From positions 2,170,001-2,234,000 of the forward strand of contig NZ_JQNL01000001.1 of NCBI RefSeq assembly GCF_000745235.1: a stretch of DNA of 64,000 bases. The letters run 5' to 3'. Positions 54,101 through 62,606 of this stretch are shown here, one piece after another (within the stretch, counting starts at the first letter, position 1; each line of letters starts with the position of its first letter). A model generated the notes under the pieces. The model ran no database searches. It worked only from the letters and a program-made list of their open reading frames with translations, and had not been told where the DNA came from. This stretch comes from Luteibacter mycovicinus (lineage in GTDB: Bacteria; Pseudomonadota; Gammaproteobacteria; Xanthomonadales; Rhodanobacteraceae). The position numbers and the translations under genes were made by a program.

Positions 54101-55039
54101 TCAGGCGGCCGGATGCATCAGAGCGCGCACCTGTTCGGGACGGGGAATAGGCCCAACCGCGCCGTAGCCCTGCGTGGATAGCGCCGCGGACGCGTTCGCG
54201 TAGGCGACCGCGGTCGCCACGCTGTCGCCGGCGGCGATACGCGCGACGAAGCTGCCGTCGAAGCAGTCGCCCGCTCCGGTGGTGTCACGCGCGTCCACGA
54301 CGTGTCCGGCCACACGCTGACGCCCCTTCGCATCGGCGATCAGCACGCCGTCGCCACCCATTTTGAGGATGACGTGACGCGCGCCCTTGTCGAGGTAGTA
54401 CGAGGCGACATCGTCCGCACGTTCCAGGCCCGTAAGCGAAGTCGCGTCCTCCAGGCTGGGCAGGAAGTAATCCACATCCGCGAGAGTCGCTTCGACGATC
54501 GCCCGCGCTCTCGAGACCGGCCACAGGCGGACACGGAGGTTGGGATCGTAGGTGATGACCTTGCCCCGTCCACGCAGGTGCGCGATCGCGGCGAAGACAG
54601 CATCGCAGGCTTCGACACTGATGGCCTGCGTGATGCCCGACAGGTGCACGTATTTTGCGCGGTCGAGCAGATCGTAAGGCAGGTTCTCGGGTGCGAGCTT
54701 GCTCGCCGCCGAGCCTTTGCGGAAGTAGGTGAACTCGTGGCCGCCGTCGTGATGCGTGACGAAGTAGATGCCGGTCGTGGCGCTGCGATCGATCGCGACG
54801 CCCGCCGTGTCCACACCCTCATCGTTCCACAGCGCCGTAAGGCTGCGACCGAAGTCGTCGTCGCCTACTCGCGTGACGTAGGCGACGCGCGCACCCTGGC
54901 GCGAGGCGGCGATCGCGAAGTTCGAGGTGTCGCCACCGAACCCACGCAGGTAGCGCTCGGGCTCGCCAGGTACCTGGTTGAACTCCAGCAGAGGCTCGCC
55001 GATAGCGAGCACCAGCGGTGCGGTATCAGATGCGGCCAT
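54101..55039 (-). CDS. PfkB-family sugar(-acid) kinase (KdgK/KguK-like)
   Basis: 312 residues: N-terminal GEPLLEFNQVPGEPERYLRGFGGDTSNFAIAASRQG split across the substrate site, and the catalytic DTTGAGDCFDGSFVARIA near the C-terminus with Asp as base. Sequence pattern is closest in my judgement to 2-dehydro-3-deoxygluconate or 2-ketogluconate kinases; the two cannot be told apart by eye. Overlaps the RraA-like gene by 14 bp. Confidence 0.88.
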   Translation of the reverse strand: MAASDTAPLVLAIGEPLLEFNQVPGEPERYLRGFGGDTSNFAIAASRQGARVAYVTRVGDDDFGRSLTALWNDEGVDTAGVAIDRSATTGIYFVTHHDGGHEFTYFRKGSAASKLAPENLPYDLLDRAKYVHLSGITQAISVEACDAVFAAIAHLRGRGKVITYDPNLRVRLWPVSRARAIVEATLADVDYFLPSLEDATSLTGLERADDVASYYLDKGARHVILKMGGDGVLIADAKGRQRVAGHVVDARDTTGAGDCFDGSFVARIAAGDSVATAVAYANASAALSTQGYGAVGPIPRPEQVRALMHPAA

Positions 55040-55676
55040 ACTTCGCCAACCCCTTCCGCAGCGACTTCTCGGCGATGATCAGCTTCGCCTGCTCGAGTTC
55101 GCGCGCATCGATTTCCTGTGAGAGCGCCAGCACCTCGGCAGCCTGCGCCCGAGGAACGACGATCACGCCGTCAATGTCGGCCACGATGATGTCGCCCGGG
55201 TTGACCGTGACGCCAGCCATCTCGACGGTAACGTTGGAAGCCAGCGTGCGATAGCGGCCTACGGTGGTTCCCGGCGAGACGGAGCGCGCGTAGACGGGGA
55301 AGTCGTAGTCGCGGCGGATCTCCGTGAGATCACGGACGCCGCCGTCGAGCACGGCGCCGACGTGGCCGTTGGCCACGGCGCCGGCGGTCATCAGACCGCC
55401 CCAGACCGCGACGTTCTCTTCCGCCTGAATGCTGATGACGATGACGCTGCCCGCTTCCGATTCGTCGATCGCGTCGAGGGCGTGCTGCGGAGGCAGCTTC
55501 TCGTCGGTCGGGCCTTCGGCAATGGTCACAGCCGGGCCGACGATCTTCTTGTCGTTGATGCGCGGCTTGATCTGCTGGTCCATGTAACCGCGCTTGCCGC
55601 AGACCGTGTCGACGGCATCGGCGACGGAGGCGGTGGCGACGGCGTGGAAGCCCTGGATGAGTGCGTTGAGTTCCAT
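55026..55676 (-). CDS. RraA-like aldolase/decarboxylase family protein
   Basis: 216 residues of the RraA/demethylmenaquinone-methyltransferase-like fold: VADAVDTVCGKRGYMDQQIK, VWGGLMTAGAVANGHVGAVLDGGVRDL and NPGDIIVADIDGVIVVP. Members with the Gly-x-x-x-Arg/Asp metal site act as 4-hydroxy-4-methyl-2-oxoglutarate/oxaloacetate aldolases or decarboxylases; true RraA inhibits RNase E. A catabolic role is likelier in this operon. Thirty-five bp after the dehydrogenase gene. Confidence 0.87.
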   Translation of the reverse strand: MELNALIQGFHAVATASVADAVDTVCGKRGYMDQQIKPRINDKKIVGPAVTIAEGPTDEKLPPQHALDAIDESEAGSVIVISIQAEENVAVWGGLMTAGAVANGHVGAVLDGGVRDLTEIRRDYDFPVYARSVSPGTTVGRYRTLASNVTVEMAGVTVNPGDIIVADIDGVIVVPRAQAAEVLALSQEIDARELEQAKLIIAEKSLRKGLAKYGRI

Positions 55677-55711
55677 GCTTGCTCCTGGATGGATCGATAG
55701 GGAAAAGGGGC

Positions 55712-56677
55712 TTACCAGCGGTTGAGCCAGTTCAGCGGCGCCTGGCCGCTGAGCACGCGGGCCGCTTCTTCAGCCGCCTTGCGCTGCAGCTCGGCTACCG
55801 ATTGCTCGGAATACCAGGCGGTGTGATCGGTCAGGACGGCATTGGCGCACTGCTTGAGTGGATGGTCCGCGCGCAGCGGCTCTTTCTCGAACACGTCGAT
55901 GCCCGCGCCAAGGAGGCGCCGTCCGGCGAGTGCGTCGGCCAGCGCATCTTCATCGATGAGCCCGCCGCGTGCGGTGTTCACGACGATGGCATGCGGCTTC
56001 ATCGCGGCGATGCGCTTCGCGTCGACAATGTGGTGGTTCTGCTCGGTGAGCGGACAATGCAGCGAGACGTAGTCGGCTTCGGCACAGAGCGTGTCGACAT
56101 CGGTCAGTTCGATATCGGGATACTGCCCAGGCTTCACCCACGGGTCGTATACGAGTACGCGGGTCGCGCCGATGGCGCGCATCTTCCGCTCGAGCGCGCG
56201 AGCGATTCGGCCGTATCCGATCAGGCCGAGCGTGCTGCCCTGCATCCGGTACATCGGCTCGGCACGCGATACGTTCCACGCGCCCTGGCGCACCGCCACG
56301 TCACGGGTATTCGTACGACGCGCGATCGTGAGCAGCAGCGCCAGCGCATGATCGCTGACTTCTTCCACGCCATAGTCGGGCACGTTGGCGACATGGATGT
56401 GCTTCGCGGCAGCGGCTTTCTGATCGATGTTGTCGACACCGATGCCGTATCGAACGATCACCTTGCAGCGTTGCATGGCATCGATAACGGCGGCGTTGAC
56501 CGGCGACTCGCGAACCAGCACGGCATCGGCCTGCGCCGTGGCGGCTATGACCTTGCCTGCGTCGCCATCACAGGGAGTGACCTGAACCGTCGCGCCGACC
56601 GCGGCGAGGATCGAGGTTTCGACGTCGTACGTTTCATAACCATCGTCGATGATGACGACCTGCTTCAGCTCGGACAT
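55712..56677 (-). CDS. D-2-hydroxyacid dehydrogenase family (CtBP/KguD-like)
   Basis: 321 residues. NAD-binding GLIGYGRIARALERK, active-site Arg in NTARGGLI, Glu in the segment GIDVFEKEPL and His in LTDHTAWYSE complete the R-E-H triad. Reduces 2-keto acids. In kgu loci an enzyme of this superfamily reduces 2-keto-6-phosphogluconate to 6-phosphogluconate; here it is first in the operon, divergent from GntR. AAGGAA lies before ATG 56677; the upstream frame lacks a site. Confidence 0.88.
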   Translation of the reverse strand: MSELKQVVIIDDGYETYDVETSILAAVGATVQVTPCDGDAGKVIAATAQADAVLVRESPVNAAVIDAMQRCKVIVRYGIGVDNIDQKAAAAKHIHVANVPDYGVEEVSDHALALLLTIARRTNTRDVAVRQGAWNVSRAEPMYRMQGSTLGLIGYGRIARALERKMRAIGATRVLVYDPWVKPGQYPDIELTDVDTLCAEADYVSLHCPLTEQNHHIVDAKRIAAMKPHAIVVNTARGGLIDEDALADALAGRRLLGAGIDVFEKEPLRADHPLKQCANAVLTDHTAWYSEQSVAELQRKAAEEAARVLSGQAPLNWLNRW

Positions 56678-56715
56678 GAGATTCCTTGGAACGGCCGGTG
56701 GTCGTGCTGCCACCG

Positions 56716-56732
56716 AACTGATATCTTAGATA
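56716..56732. promoter_or_regulatory. GntR operator, site 1
   Basis: AACTGATATCTTAGATA, with the perfect palindrome TATCT-T-AGATA, in the divergent dehydrogenase/GntR promoter. Identical 17-mer (inverted) at 59044-59060. Confidence 0.85.
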
Positions 56733-56842
56733 CCAAGGAAAGCATCTCTCAAGTTGCACTGCAACATAAAAGGCATCCCTGGCCCCCGTCCTTGCCGCGT
56801 CGCGGAGGCGCGTCCTAAGATGCCCGTCTGGAGTGGAGACTC

Positions 56843-57499
56843 ATGACGATCGGAACCAAGCTCGCGCGCCCGCAATCCCTGACGTCCATCGCCAAGGAAA
56901 GCATCCGCAACGCCATCACCGGTGGCGAGCTGGGTTTTGGCGCGCAGCTTTCGGAGAGCGCACTCGCGCTTCGTTTCGGGGTAAGCAAGACGCCCGTTCG
57001 CGAGGCCCTGCTGCAGCTCAAGTCCGAAGGCCTGGTCGAGATCCTGCCCCAGAAAGGTACGTTCGTCTTCGATCCCGCCGAAGATCAGGTCCGCGAGATC
57101 TGCCGCTTCCGCGAGATCGTTGAGACGGCGGCGCTGGCCGAGGCCATCCGGATCGATGCGGCCGACCTTGCCCGCGTCCTGCGTGACACCCTTGCCCAGG
57201 GCACGGCGCTCGGCGGGAAGCATGCCGAAGACGCCGTTTTCCACGGCGCGATCATCGCCGGCTCGCGGAATGCTTATCTGGCTTCGTCATATCAGCTCGT
57301 TGCCGACAAGATCCAGGCGCTGCGCGCCCGCTTGCCTGAAGACAACGGCGTCGACGCCTGCCACGACACGCATACACGCATCGCGGCCCTTGCGGCGGCA
57401 GGCGACGTGTCCGGCGCCTGCGACACGCTACGCGACCATATCCGCAGCACCGAACAGTCCTATGTCAACGCGATCCACGCTCAGCCGGCGTCGACCTGA
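56843..57499 (+). CDS. GntR-family (FCD) transcriptional regulator
   Basis: 218 residues: winged helix with SESALALRFGVSKTPVREALLQLKSEGLV, then an all-helical FCD effector domain (FREIVETAALAEAIR, HAEDAVFHGAIIAGSRN, DTHTRIAALAAAGDVSGAC), with His residues likely binding a metal and the sugar-acid ligand. Divergent from the dehydrogenase/RraA/kinase/MFS operon and linked by operator identity to the MRJP/porin operon. GGAG stands before the ATG. Confidence 0.92.
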   Translation: MTIGTKLARPQSLTSIAKESIRNAITGGELGFGAQLSESALALRFGVSKTPVREALLQLKSEGLVEILPQKGTFVFDPAEDQVREICRFREIVETAALAEAIRIDAADLARVLRDTLAQGTALGGKHAEDAVFHGAIIAGSRNAYLASSYQLVADKIQALRARLPEDNGVDACHDTHTRIAALAAAGDVSGACDTLRDHIRSTEQSYVNAIHAQPAST

Positions 57500-57503
57500 T
57501 CTC

Positions 57504-58013
57504 TCAGATCGCCCGGCGTGCCGTAGCCAGCAAACCATCCAGCCAGGCCTGGTGACCGTTGATCATCGGATTGGGCCGGGTGGTCGCAAGGGCTTCGGCG
57601 GGCTTGCCCGTCTGGGTTTCCTGGGTCAGCACGCGTAAGCGGCCACCATCGAGCGTCTCCAGCAGCCAGGCGTGATGCACGTCGAGACGGGACTCCGCAT
57701 CACCCTCGACCCAGCCATGCCAGGCGACGCGCCCCGGCTGACCGGCCGCCGGTGCGATGAACTCGGTCACTTCCGCTTCCACCGGAAAACCGAAGGTGGT
57801 GAAGCGAAATCGGGCACCGGCCGACAGCACGGGACCGCTCCTGTCGTGGAAACGGATGTCTGACGCGTTTTCGTAATAGGCGGGCCATGCCGAGGTGTCG
57901 ACCAGGGCGGCCCAGGCAGCGGCGAGGTCCACGCCAGCGACGATCTCTTCGTTGGAGGCGAAGTTGGCGGTGGTGCCGGGCAGGTAGTCCGCCGGCCAGA
58001 TGATCTCGTTCAT
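57504..58013 (-). CDS. SRPBCC-family protein
   Basis: 169 residues with START/Bet v1-like helix-grip fold: EEIVAGVDLAAAWAALVDTSAWPAYYENAS, SAGARFRFTTFGFPVEAEVTEF, and HHAWLLETLDGGRLRVLTQET. Likely ligand binding or cyclase-like; function unknown. Divergent from a LysR regulator. Its stop is 4 bp from the convergent GntR stop. Confidence 0.85.
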   Translation of the reverse strand: MNEIIWPADYLPGTTANFASNEEIVAGVDLAAAWAALVDTSAWPAYYENASDIRFHDRSGPVLSAGARFRFTTFGFPVEAEVTEFIAPAAGQPGRVAWHGWVEGDAESRLDVHHAWLLETLDGGRLRVLTQETQTGKPAEALATTRPNPMINGHQAWLDGLLATARRAI

Positions 58014-58115
58014 GGCTGTTCTCTCCGAAAGTGACGGGCGGGACGCCCGTGGACGAGTAAGAGAATGCGGATTACCCTGTCATAACGCCAATCGATATGC
58101 CTGATTTGTATCATC

Positions 58116-59009
58116 ATGAAGACCGATATCAGGAACCTGGATCTCAACCTGCTCAAAGCGCTGGATGCGTTGCTCGATGAGCGCAGCGTCACCCGAGCCG
58201 CGGCACGTCTTTCGCTGACGCAGCCTGCTGTAAGCGGCCTGCTGCAGCGTCTGCGGGACAGCTTCTCCGATCCACTGCTGGTGCGAACCCAGCGCGGGAT
58301 GCTGCCGACGGCACGCGCCATGGAACTGGCCGGTCCGGTCAAACAGGTGCTGGGCGATATCGACTCGCTGTTGCGACCCGTGGCGTTCGATCCGACGACG
58401 GCGGAGTGGAGCATGACGATCGCCGCCACCGACTACGCCTTGCAGGCTGTGGTGGTCCCATTGCTTGCGGTACTGCGACGAGAGGCCCCCGGGGCACGGG
58501 TTGCCGTGTTGCCCGTGCAGAATCAGCCCGTCCATGCCCAACTGGAGCGGGGCGACCTCGATCTGGCTCTGATCACCCCGTCCGAGACGTCGCCGGGGCT
58601 GCATGCCAGGCCGCTGTTCGACGAACGCTATGTCTGCGTCATGCGCCGCGGTCATCCCGATGCCGCGGAAGCCACCCTGTCGCTCGATCGATTCTGCGCA
58701 CTGGAGCACGCACTGGTGTCCTATGGCGGAGGTAGCTTCCGCGGCGTCACCGATGACGCCCTGGCCGGGGTTGGCCGCACGCGGCGTGTGAGTCTGTCGG
58801 TGACCAGCTTCCTCGTGCTACCGGAGATTCTCGAAGCCAGCGACCTGATTGCCGTCATTCCCGAGCGGCTGGCCCGACGCGCGCCAGGACTGGTGGTTCG
58901 TGACCCACCCTTACCCATTCCAGGATTCACCAAGACGGCGGCGTGGCACGAGCGGACTCATCGTTCGCCGGCACACCGGTGGGCGAGAGAGCGGCTGTTC
59001 TCACTGTGA
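58116..59009 (+). CDS. LysR-family regulator
   Basis: 297 residues, NodD-like subgroup: LLKALDALLDERSVTRAAARLS HTH, then a periplasmic-binding-like effector domain (RGDLDLALITPSETSPGLHARP). A loose GATAT...GTATC palindrome (58094-58112) lies before it. It is divergent from the SRPBCC gene and precedes the MRJP/porin operon by 134 bp, so either may be its target. Confidence 0.88.
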   Translation: MKTDIRNLDLNLLKALDALLDERSVTRAAARLSLTQPAVSGLLQRLRDSFSDPLLVRTQRGMLPTARAMELAGPVKQVLGDIDSLLRPVAFDPTTAEWSMTIAATDYALQAVVVPLLAVLRREAPGARVAVLPVQNQPVHAQLERGDLDLALITPSETSPGLHARPLFDERYVCVMRRGHPDAAEATLSLDRFCALEHALVSYGGGSFRGVTDDALAGVGRTRRVSLSVTSFLVLPEILEASDLIAVIPERLARRAPGLVVRDPPLPIPGFTKTAAWHERTHRSPAHRWARERLFSL

Positions 59010-59043
59010 ATTGTTGCAGTGCGACTTGTGGCTCCGTCGAACA

Positions 59044-59060
59044 TATCTAAGATATCAGTT
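59044..59060. promoter_or_regulatory. GntR operator, site 2
   Basis: TATCTAAGATATCAGTT, exactly the reverse complement of the 17-mer at 56716-56732. Ninety bp before the MRJP-like gene. Confidence 0.85.
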
Positions 59061-59143
59061 GACTGGCGCCTTTACGGTCGCCACAGCCGTGCCGCTGCCG
59101 TTGTGGGGGGGCGGGACGAATCTTCGTTTCCCGGGAGTCAACT

Positions 59144-60355
59144 GTGAATCATTCGAATGTCATGTCGCTGCTGATGGCCTGTCTTGTAGCGGCCCTGCCC
59201 TGCGCGGCCGTGGCGCAATCCGCCGCCACGCCGTCCATCACGCCGGTCGCCCAGTGGAACCGCCTGGAGTTCGATCTCGACAAGACGGCGCAGACCGCCT
59301 ACGACAAGAACCAGACGTACAAGAAGGTCCTCCTGCAGGGCACCAAGGTCGACGCCGACGGCAACATCTACGCGACCACCGCGCGCTGGGGTGGCCCCGA
59401 GGTTCCCGCGACGCTCTCGAAGCTGGTGAAGAAAGACGGTAAATGGGTGCTGCAGCCGTATCCGAGCGTCGCCATGAACCGCGTCGGCGATCCCAAGGCG
59501 CTGCAGGCCGTGCTCGGTATCGAGATCGACCGCAATGGCGTGATGTGGATCCTCGACCAGGGCCACGTCGGCGGCAAGCCGTCGCAGCCGGGCAGCCAGA
59601 AGCTGGTGCTGTGGGATATCAAGCAGAACAAGGAACTGCAGAGCTTCACCTTCGACGACTCGCTCGCCGACAGCAAGTGCTCGTTCCTCAATGACGTGGT
59701 CGTCGACAACGATCGCGATGTCGCTTACATCACGGACTCGGGCATCTTCTGCGATCCGCTCCAGGGCGGCCTCATTGTTTACGACCGCAAGACCAACACG
59801 GCGCGACGCGTGCTTTCCGACACGGTGTTCACCACCGACCAGACGGGTTTCCGCTTCCGCATCGACAACCGCGATGTCACGCCGGACAAGCCGATGCGTA
59901 CGGGTGCCGACGGCATCGCGCTCTCGGGCGACAAGAAAACGCTGTACTGGACCAACCTCTCGAGCCATGCCCTGTATTCGCTCGACACCGCCCTGCTGCG
60001 CGACCCGAAGACCAGCGAGGCGGCACTTCGTACCGCGGTAAAGAACGTTGCGACGCTGCCTTCCAATGCCGATGGCATGGTCGCCGACCGTGACGGCAAC
60101 CTTTACCTCACCGCGCTCGAGTTGAACGGCATCCTGCGCTGGGATCACGTCACGGGCAAGTTCAGCACCGTGGTGATTCATCCCGACATGTCGTGGCCGG
60201 ACACCATCGGTTTCGGTCCGAACGGTCACCTCTACGTGAGCAGCGGCCATCTGAATCGCTTTGTCGACACGTCGATGGATTTCGACCACCCGACTTCGCC
60301 CAACTTCACCATCTGGGATATCGGCACCAACTCGCGTAGCTATCTCGCGAAGTAA
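59144..60355 (+). CDS. Exported MRJP/yellow-family beta-propeller protein (SMP-30-like fold)
   Basis: 403 residues; signal peptide ending AAVA/QS. The repeated propeller motifs GVMWILDQGHVGG, FLNDVVVDNDRDVAYITDSG, GADGIALSGDKKTLYWTNL and NADGMVADRDGNLYLTALEL are typical of the major royal jelly protein family, related to SMP-30/gluconolactonases. Activity is unknown; a lactone hydrolase or sugar-binding role would suit the sugar-acid locus. GTG 59144 is start because GGGAG lies 8 nt before it. Confidence 0.88.
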   Translation: MNHSNVMSLLMACLVAALPCAAVAQSAATPSITPVAQWNRLEFDLDKTAQTAYDKNQTYKKVLLQGTKVDADGNIYATTARWGGPEVPATLSKLVKKDGKWVLQPYPSVAMNRVGDPKALQAVLGIEIDRNGVMWILDQGHVGGKPSQPGSQKLVLWDIKQNKELQSFTFDDSLADSKCSFLNDVVVDNDRDVAYITDSGIFCDPLQGGLIVYDRKTNTARRVLSDTVFTTDQTGFRFRIDNRDVTPDKPMRTGADGIALSGDKKTLYWTNLSSHALYSLDTALLRDPKTSEAALRTAVKNVATLPSNADGMVADRDGNLYLTALELNGILRWDHVTGKFSTVVIHPDMSWPDTIGFGPNGHLYVSSGHLNRFVDTSMDFDHPTSPNFTIWDIGTNSRSYLAK

Positions 60356-60394
60356 GCGTCCGCGCCAGACACACCTGATTGACGACATCTGACC

Positions 60395-60414
60395 GGGCCG
60401 CGGCAACGCGGCCC
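60395..60414 (+). other. GNRA-loop hairpin between MRJP and porin genes
   Basis: GGGCCGCG-GCAA-CGCGGCCC: perfect 8-bp stem closed by a GCAA tetraloop. Probably stabilises or processes the operon mRNA. Confidence 0.6.
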
Positions 60415-60456
60415 CCTGGCGGCGCTTTGCCCGCCATCCAGCCCAAGGACCCATCC

Positions 60457-61749
60457 ATGCGCATTCATCCTCTCGCCCGCGCCCTCGGCGCGCTGCTGGC
60501 GCTCGCCCCGTTGTCGGCCGCCTTCGCCACCGACAACGGCTATGAAAACACCCTGACCGGTGACTGGGGTGGCACACGCTCCTCGTGGGCTGATAGCGGT
60601 GTCGCCCTCGGTGGCGGCTACGTCGGCGAGTTCGCCACGAACACCTCCGGTGGCACACGCAAGACGTCCGCTTATGCGGACCAGATCTGGCTGAGTGGCG
60701 ACTTCGATTTCCAGAAGATGTTCGGCTGGCAAGGCGGTTCCCTGCATGTCGATGTGGTCGACCGTAACGGCACGCAGCTCGACAACAAGGCCAGCCTCGG
60801 CTCGCTGCTGGAGACGCAGGAAATCTACGGTCGCGGCAACGTCACGCGCCTCACGCGGTTCTACCTGGAACAGAAATTCGCTGGCGACCTGGTCGATGTG
60901 CGTGTCGGTCGCATGGACGTCAGCAACGACTTCTTCCCGTTTACCTGCGACTTCCAGAGCCTGAACTTCTGCGCGAGCTTGCCGGGTTATGTGACGCAAG
61001 GCTGGTACACCATGCCCATCTCGCAGACCGGTGCGGTGGTCAGGATCAGTCCCGATCCGTCGTGGTACGTCAAGGTCGGTGGCTATCAGGTCAACCCGAA
61101 CAACCTCAACACCGACCAGCGCTTCCGCGTGTCGGCACCCGGCCGTGACATCGGCAAGCTCGGCATCGTGGAGCTCGGCTTCAAGTCAGGCCAGGGACAG
61201 GGTGAACTGCCGGGCTCCTGGGTCGTCGGTGCGTGGCGCAACACGGCCCCCTACGCGGACTTGCGCGATGACGTGAACGGCGATCCGGCCGTGCTGACCG
61301 ATGCCGATTCGATGATGCGCAACGGCCTGCACGGTGTGTACGCCACGGTGAAGCAGAAGCTCGTCACGAATGCCTCCGGCGGCGGGCTGACCTTGTTCGC
61401 CAACGTGGTACAGGCGGATTCGCATACGGACACCGTCGACCAGTTATTGTCGCTCGGCTTCTTCCTCGACGCACCATTCGCCGCACGTCCCGCCGACAGG
61501 ATCAGCTTCGCGCTGGGACGCGATCGTGTCAGTGATCGCGTTGCCGATAACGCGCGCATCGCCAATGCCGCGGGCCTCGGTCCGGTCGCCGTTCCGCGTT
61601 ACGAATACGACGCCGAAGTGAACTACAACTTCAGCCTCGGCCGAGGCGTGGTGCTGATGCCGAACTTCCAGTACATCCGTCACCCGGGCGGTCTGGACAC
61701 GAATTCGAATGCGGCGGTTCTCGGGTTGCGTGTGGCGGCGTCGTTCTGA
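60457..61749 (+). CDS. OprB-type carbohydrate-selective porin
   Basis: 430 residues; signal peptide ending AAFA/TD, then GDWGGTRSSWADSGVALGGGY, the N-terminal OprB signature, and a 16-strand barrel with terminal Phe (LGLRVAASF). Central ENNGTQ-like loops and SLNFCASLPGYVTQGWYTMP fit carbohydrate porins taking up glucose or related sugars. AAGGAC is before ATG 60457. Co-transcribed with the MRJP-like gene under the GntR operator. Confidence 0.93.
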   Translation: MRIHPLARALGALLALAPLSAAFATDNGYENTLTGDWGGTRSSWADSGVALGGGYVGEFATNTSGGTRKTSAYADQIWLSGDFDFQKMFGWQGGSLHVDVVDRNGTQLDNKASLGSLLETQEIYGRGNVTRLTRFYLEQKFAGDLVDVRVGRMDVSNDFFPFTCDFQSLNFCASLPGYVTQGWYTMPISQTGAVVRISPDPSWYVKVGGYQVNPNNLNTDQRFRVSAPGRDIGKLGIVELGFKSGQGQGELPGSWVVGAWRNTAPYADLRDDVNGDPAVLTDADSMMRNGLHGVYATVKQKLVTNASGGGLTLFANVVQADSHTDTVDQLLSLGFFLDAPFAARPADRISFALGRDRVSDRVADNARIANAAGLGPVAVPRYEYDAEVNYNFSLGRGVVLMPNFQYIRHPGGLDTNSNAAVLGLRVAASF

Positions 61750-61755
61750 CGACCG

Positions 61756-62433
61756 TCAGCTGGTTTCCCGCCGTACGGAAGGTGTAACCGGGAGGCCGCC
61801 CTGGCGAAGCCCGAACAGCTTCATGATCCTCTCGACGCGGACGGTGGGCTTTTGCCCGCCGTCCTTGAATTCCACGTTCAGGGCCATACCCATCAGCGGA
61901 CGTGACACGAGATAGTCGGCGGCCACGTCCGCAAAGAACGCGGGATCGGGGATGACCAGGTGTTTCTTCGTGACCTGAGCTTTGAGCCACTGTGTAAGGC
62001 GTGCACGCAGGTGGATGTTTCCGAGAGCGAAATAGTCCCGGGTCGCATCGGGGAAGCTCTTGCGCTCGTCGATGACGAGGCGGAACAGGTTCACCGCCGT
62101 CGCCGTATGCGCGGCCTTGATCCAGCTCAGGAGGAACAGCTCGAGCAGGTCGGTCGCCTCGGTCGTCGAATTCACCTTCGCATCGAGCAGGTCGAGCGCC
62201 TTTAGCGCGACGCGCTCGATGATCTTCTCGATCAGTACGGCCTTGCTGCCGACAAGACCGTAGACCGTGCGCTTTGACATGCCAGCCTGCTTCGCGACCT
62301 CAGCCATGCTGTGCGCGTCGAGTTCATGCTGCGCAAGAAGTTGCTCCGCCGCGACAAGAATGCGTTCCATCTGCTCGTTCGACGTATGCATGGGCGGGCG
62401 ACCGCGCCTTCGGGCTGACTGGATTGAAGGCAC
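61756..62433 (-). CDS. TetR-family regulator
   Basis: 225 residues; HTH AEVAKQAGMSKRTVYGLVGSKAVL and a C-terminal ligand domain with a basic stretch. RRRGRPP at the N-terminus is a common opening. Start GTG 62433; no clear ribosome-binding site. Convergent with the porin gene by 6 bp. Target unknown. Confidence 0.87.
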   Translation of the reverse strand: MPSIQSARRRGRPPMHTSNEQMERILVAAEQLLAQHELDAHSMAEVAKQAGMSKRTVYGLVGSKAVLIEKIIERVALKALDLLDAKVNSTTEATDLLELFLLSWIKAAHTATAVNLFRLVIDERKSFPDATRDYFALGNIHLRARLTQWLKAQVTKKHLVIPDPAFFADVAADYLVSRPLMGMALNVEFKDGGQKPTVRVERIMKLFGLRQGGLPVTPSVRRETS

Positions 62434-62606
62434 GGTTCCATTGAGTCCAGCGGATGTCGTTGCGCTACTTTATCACTCTCCGCATGAATGCTCATCGGTC
62501 GGTGCGCCGCTGAGGATCAAAAATGAGCAGAAGAACGCTACAAGCAGAGACTCTTCAAAGCTTTAGGCCTTTTTTTTTTGGGCAAACGCGCAAGCCGTTC
62601 CAGCGT

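Noticed and set aside
58091..58112. GATAT...GTATC palindrome as a LysR operator
   Set aside because: Arms of only 4-5 bp in an AT-rich leader; too weak to list as a separate site.
62560..62585. T9 run after AAAGCTTTAGGCC as a terminator
   Set aside because: The stem is weak and no plus-strand gene precedes it; on the minus strand the tract is poly-A, so it cannot end the ABC transcript.
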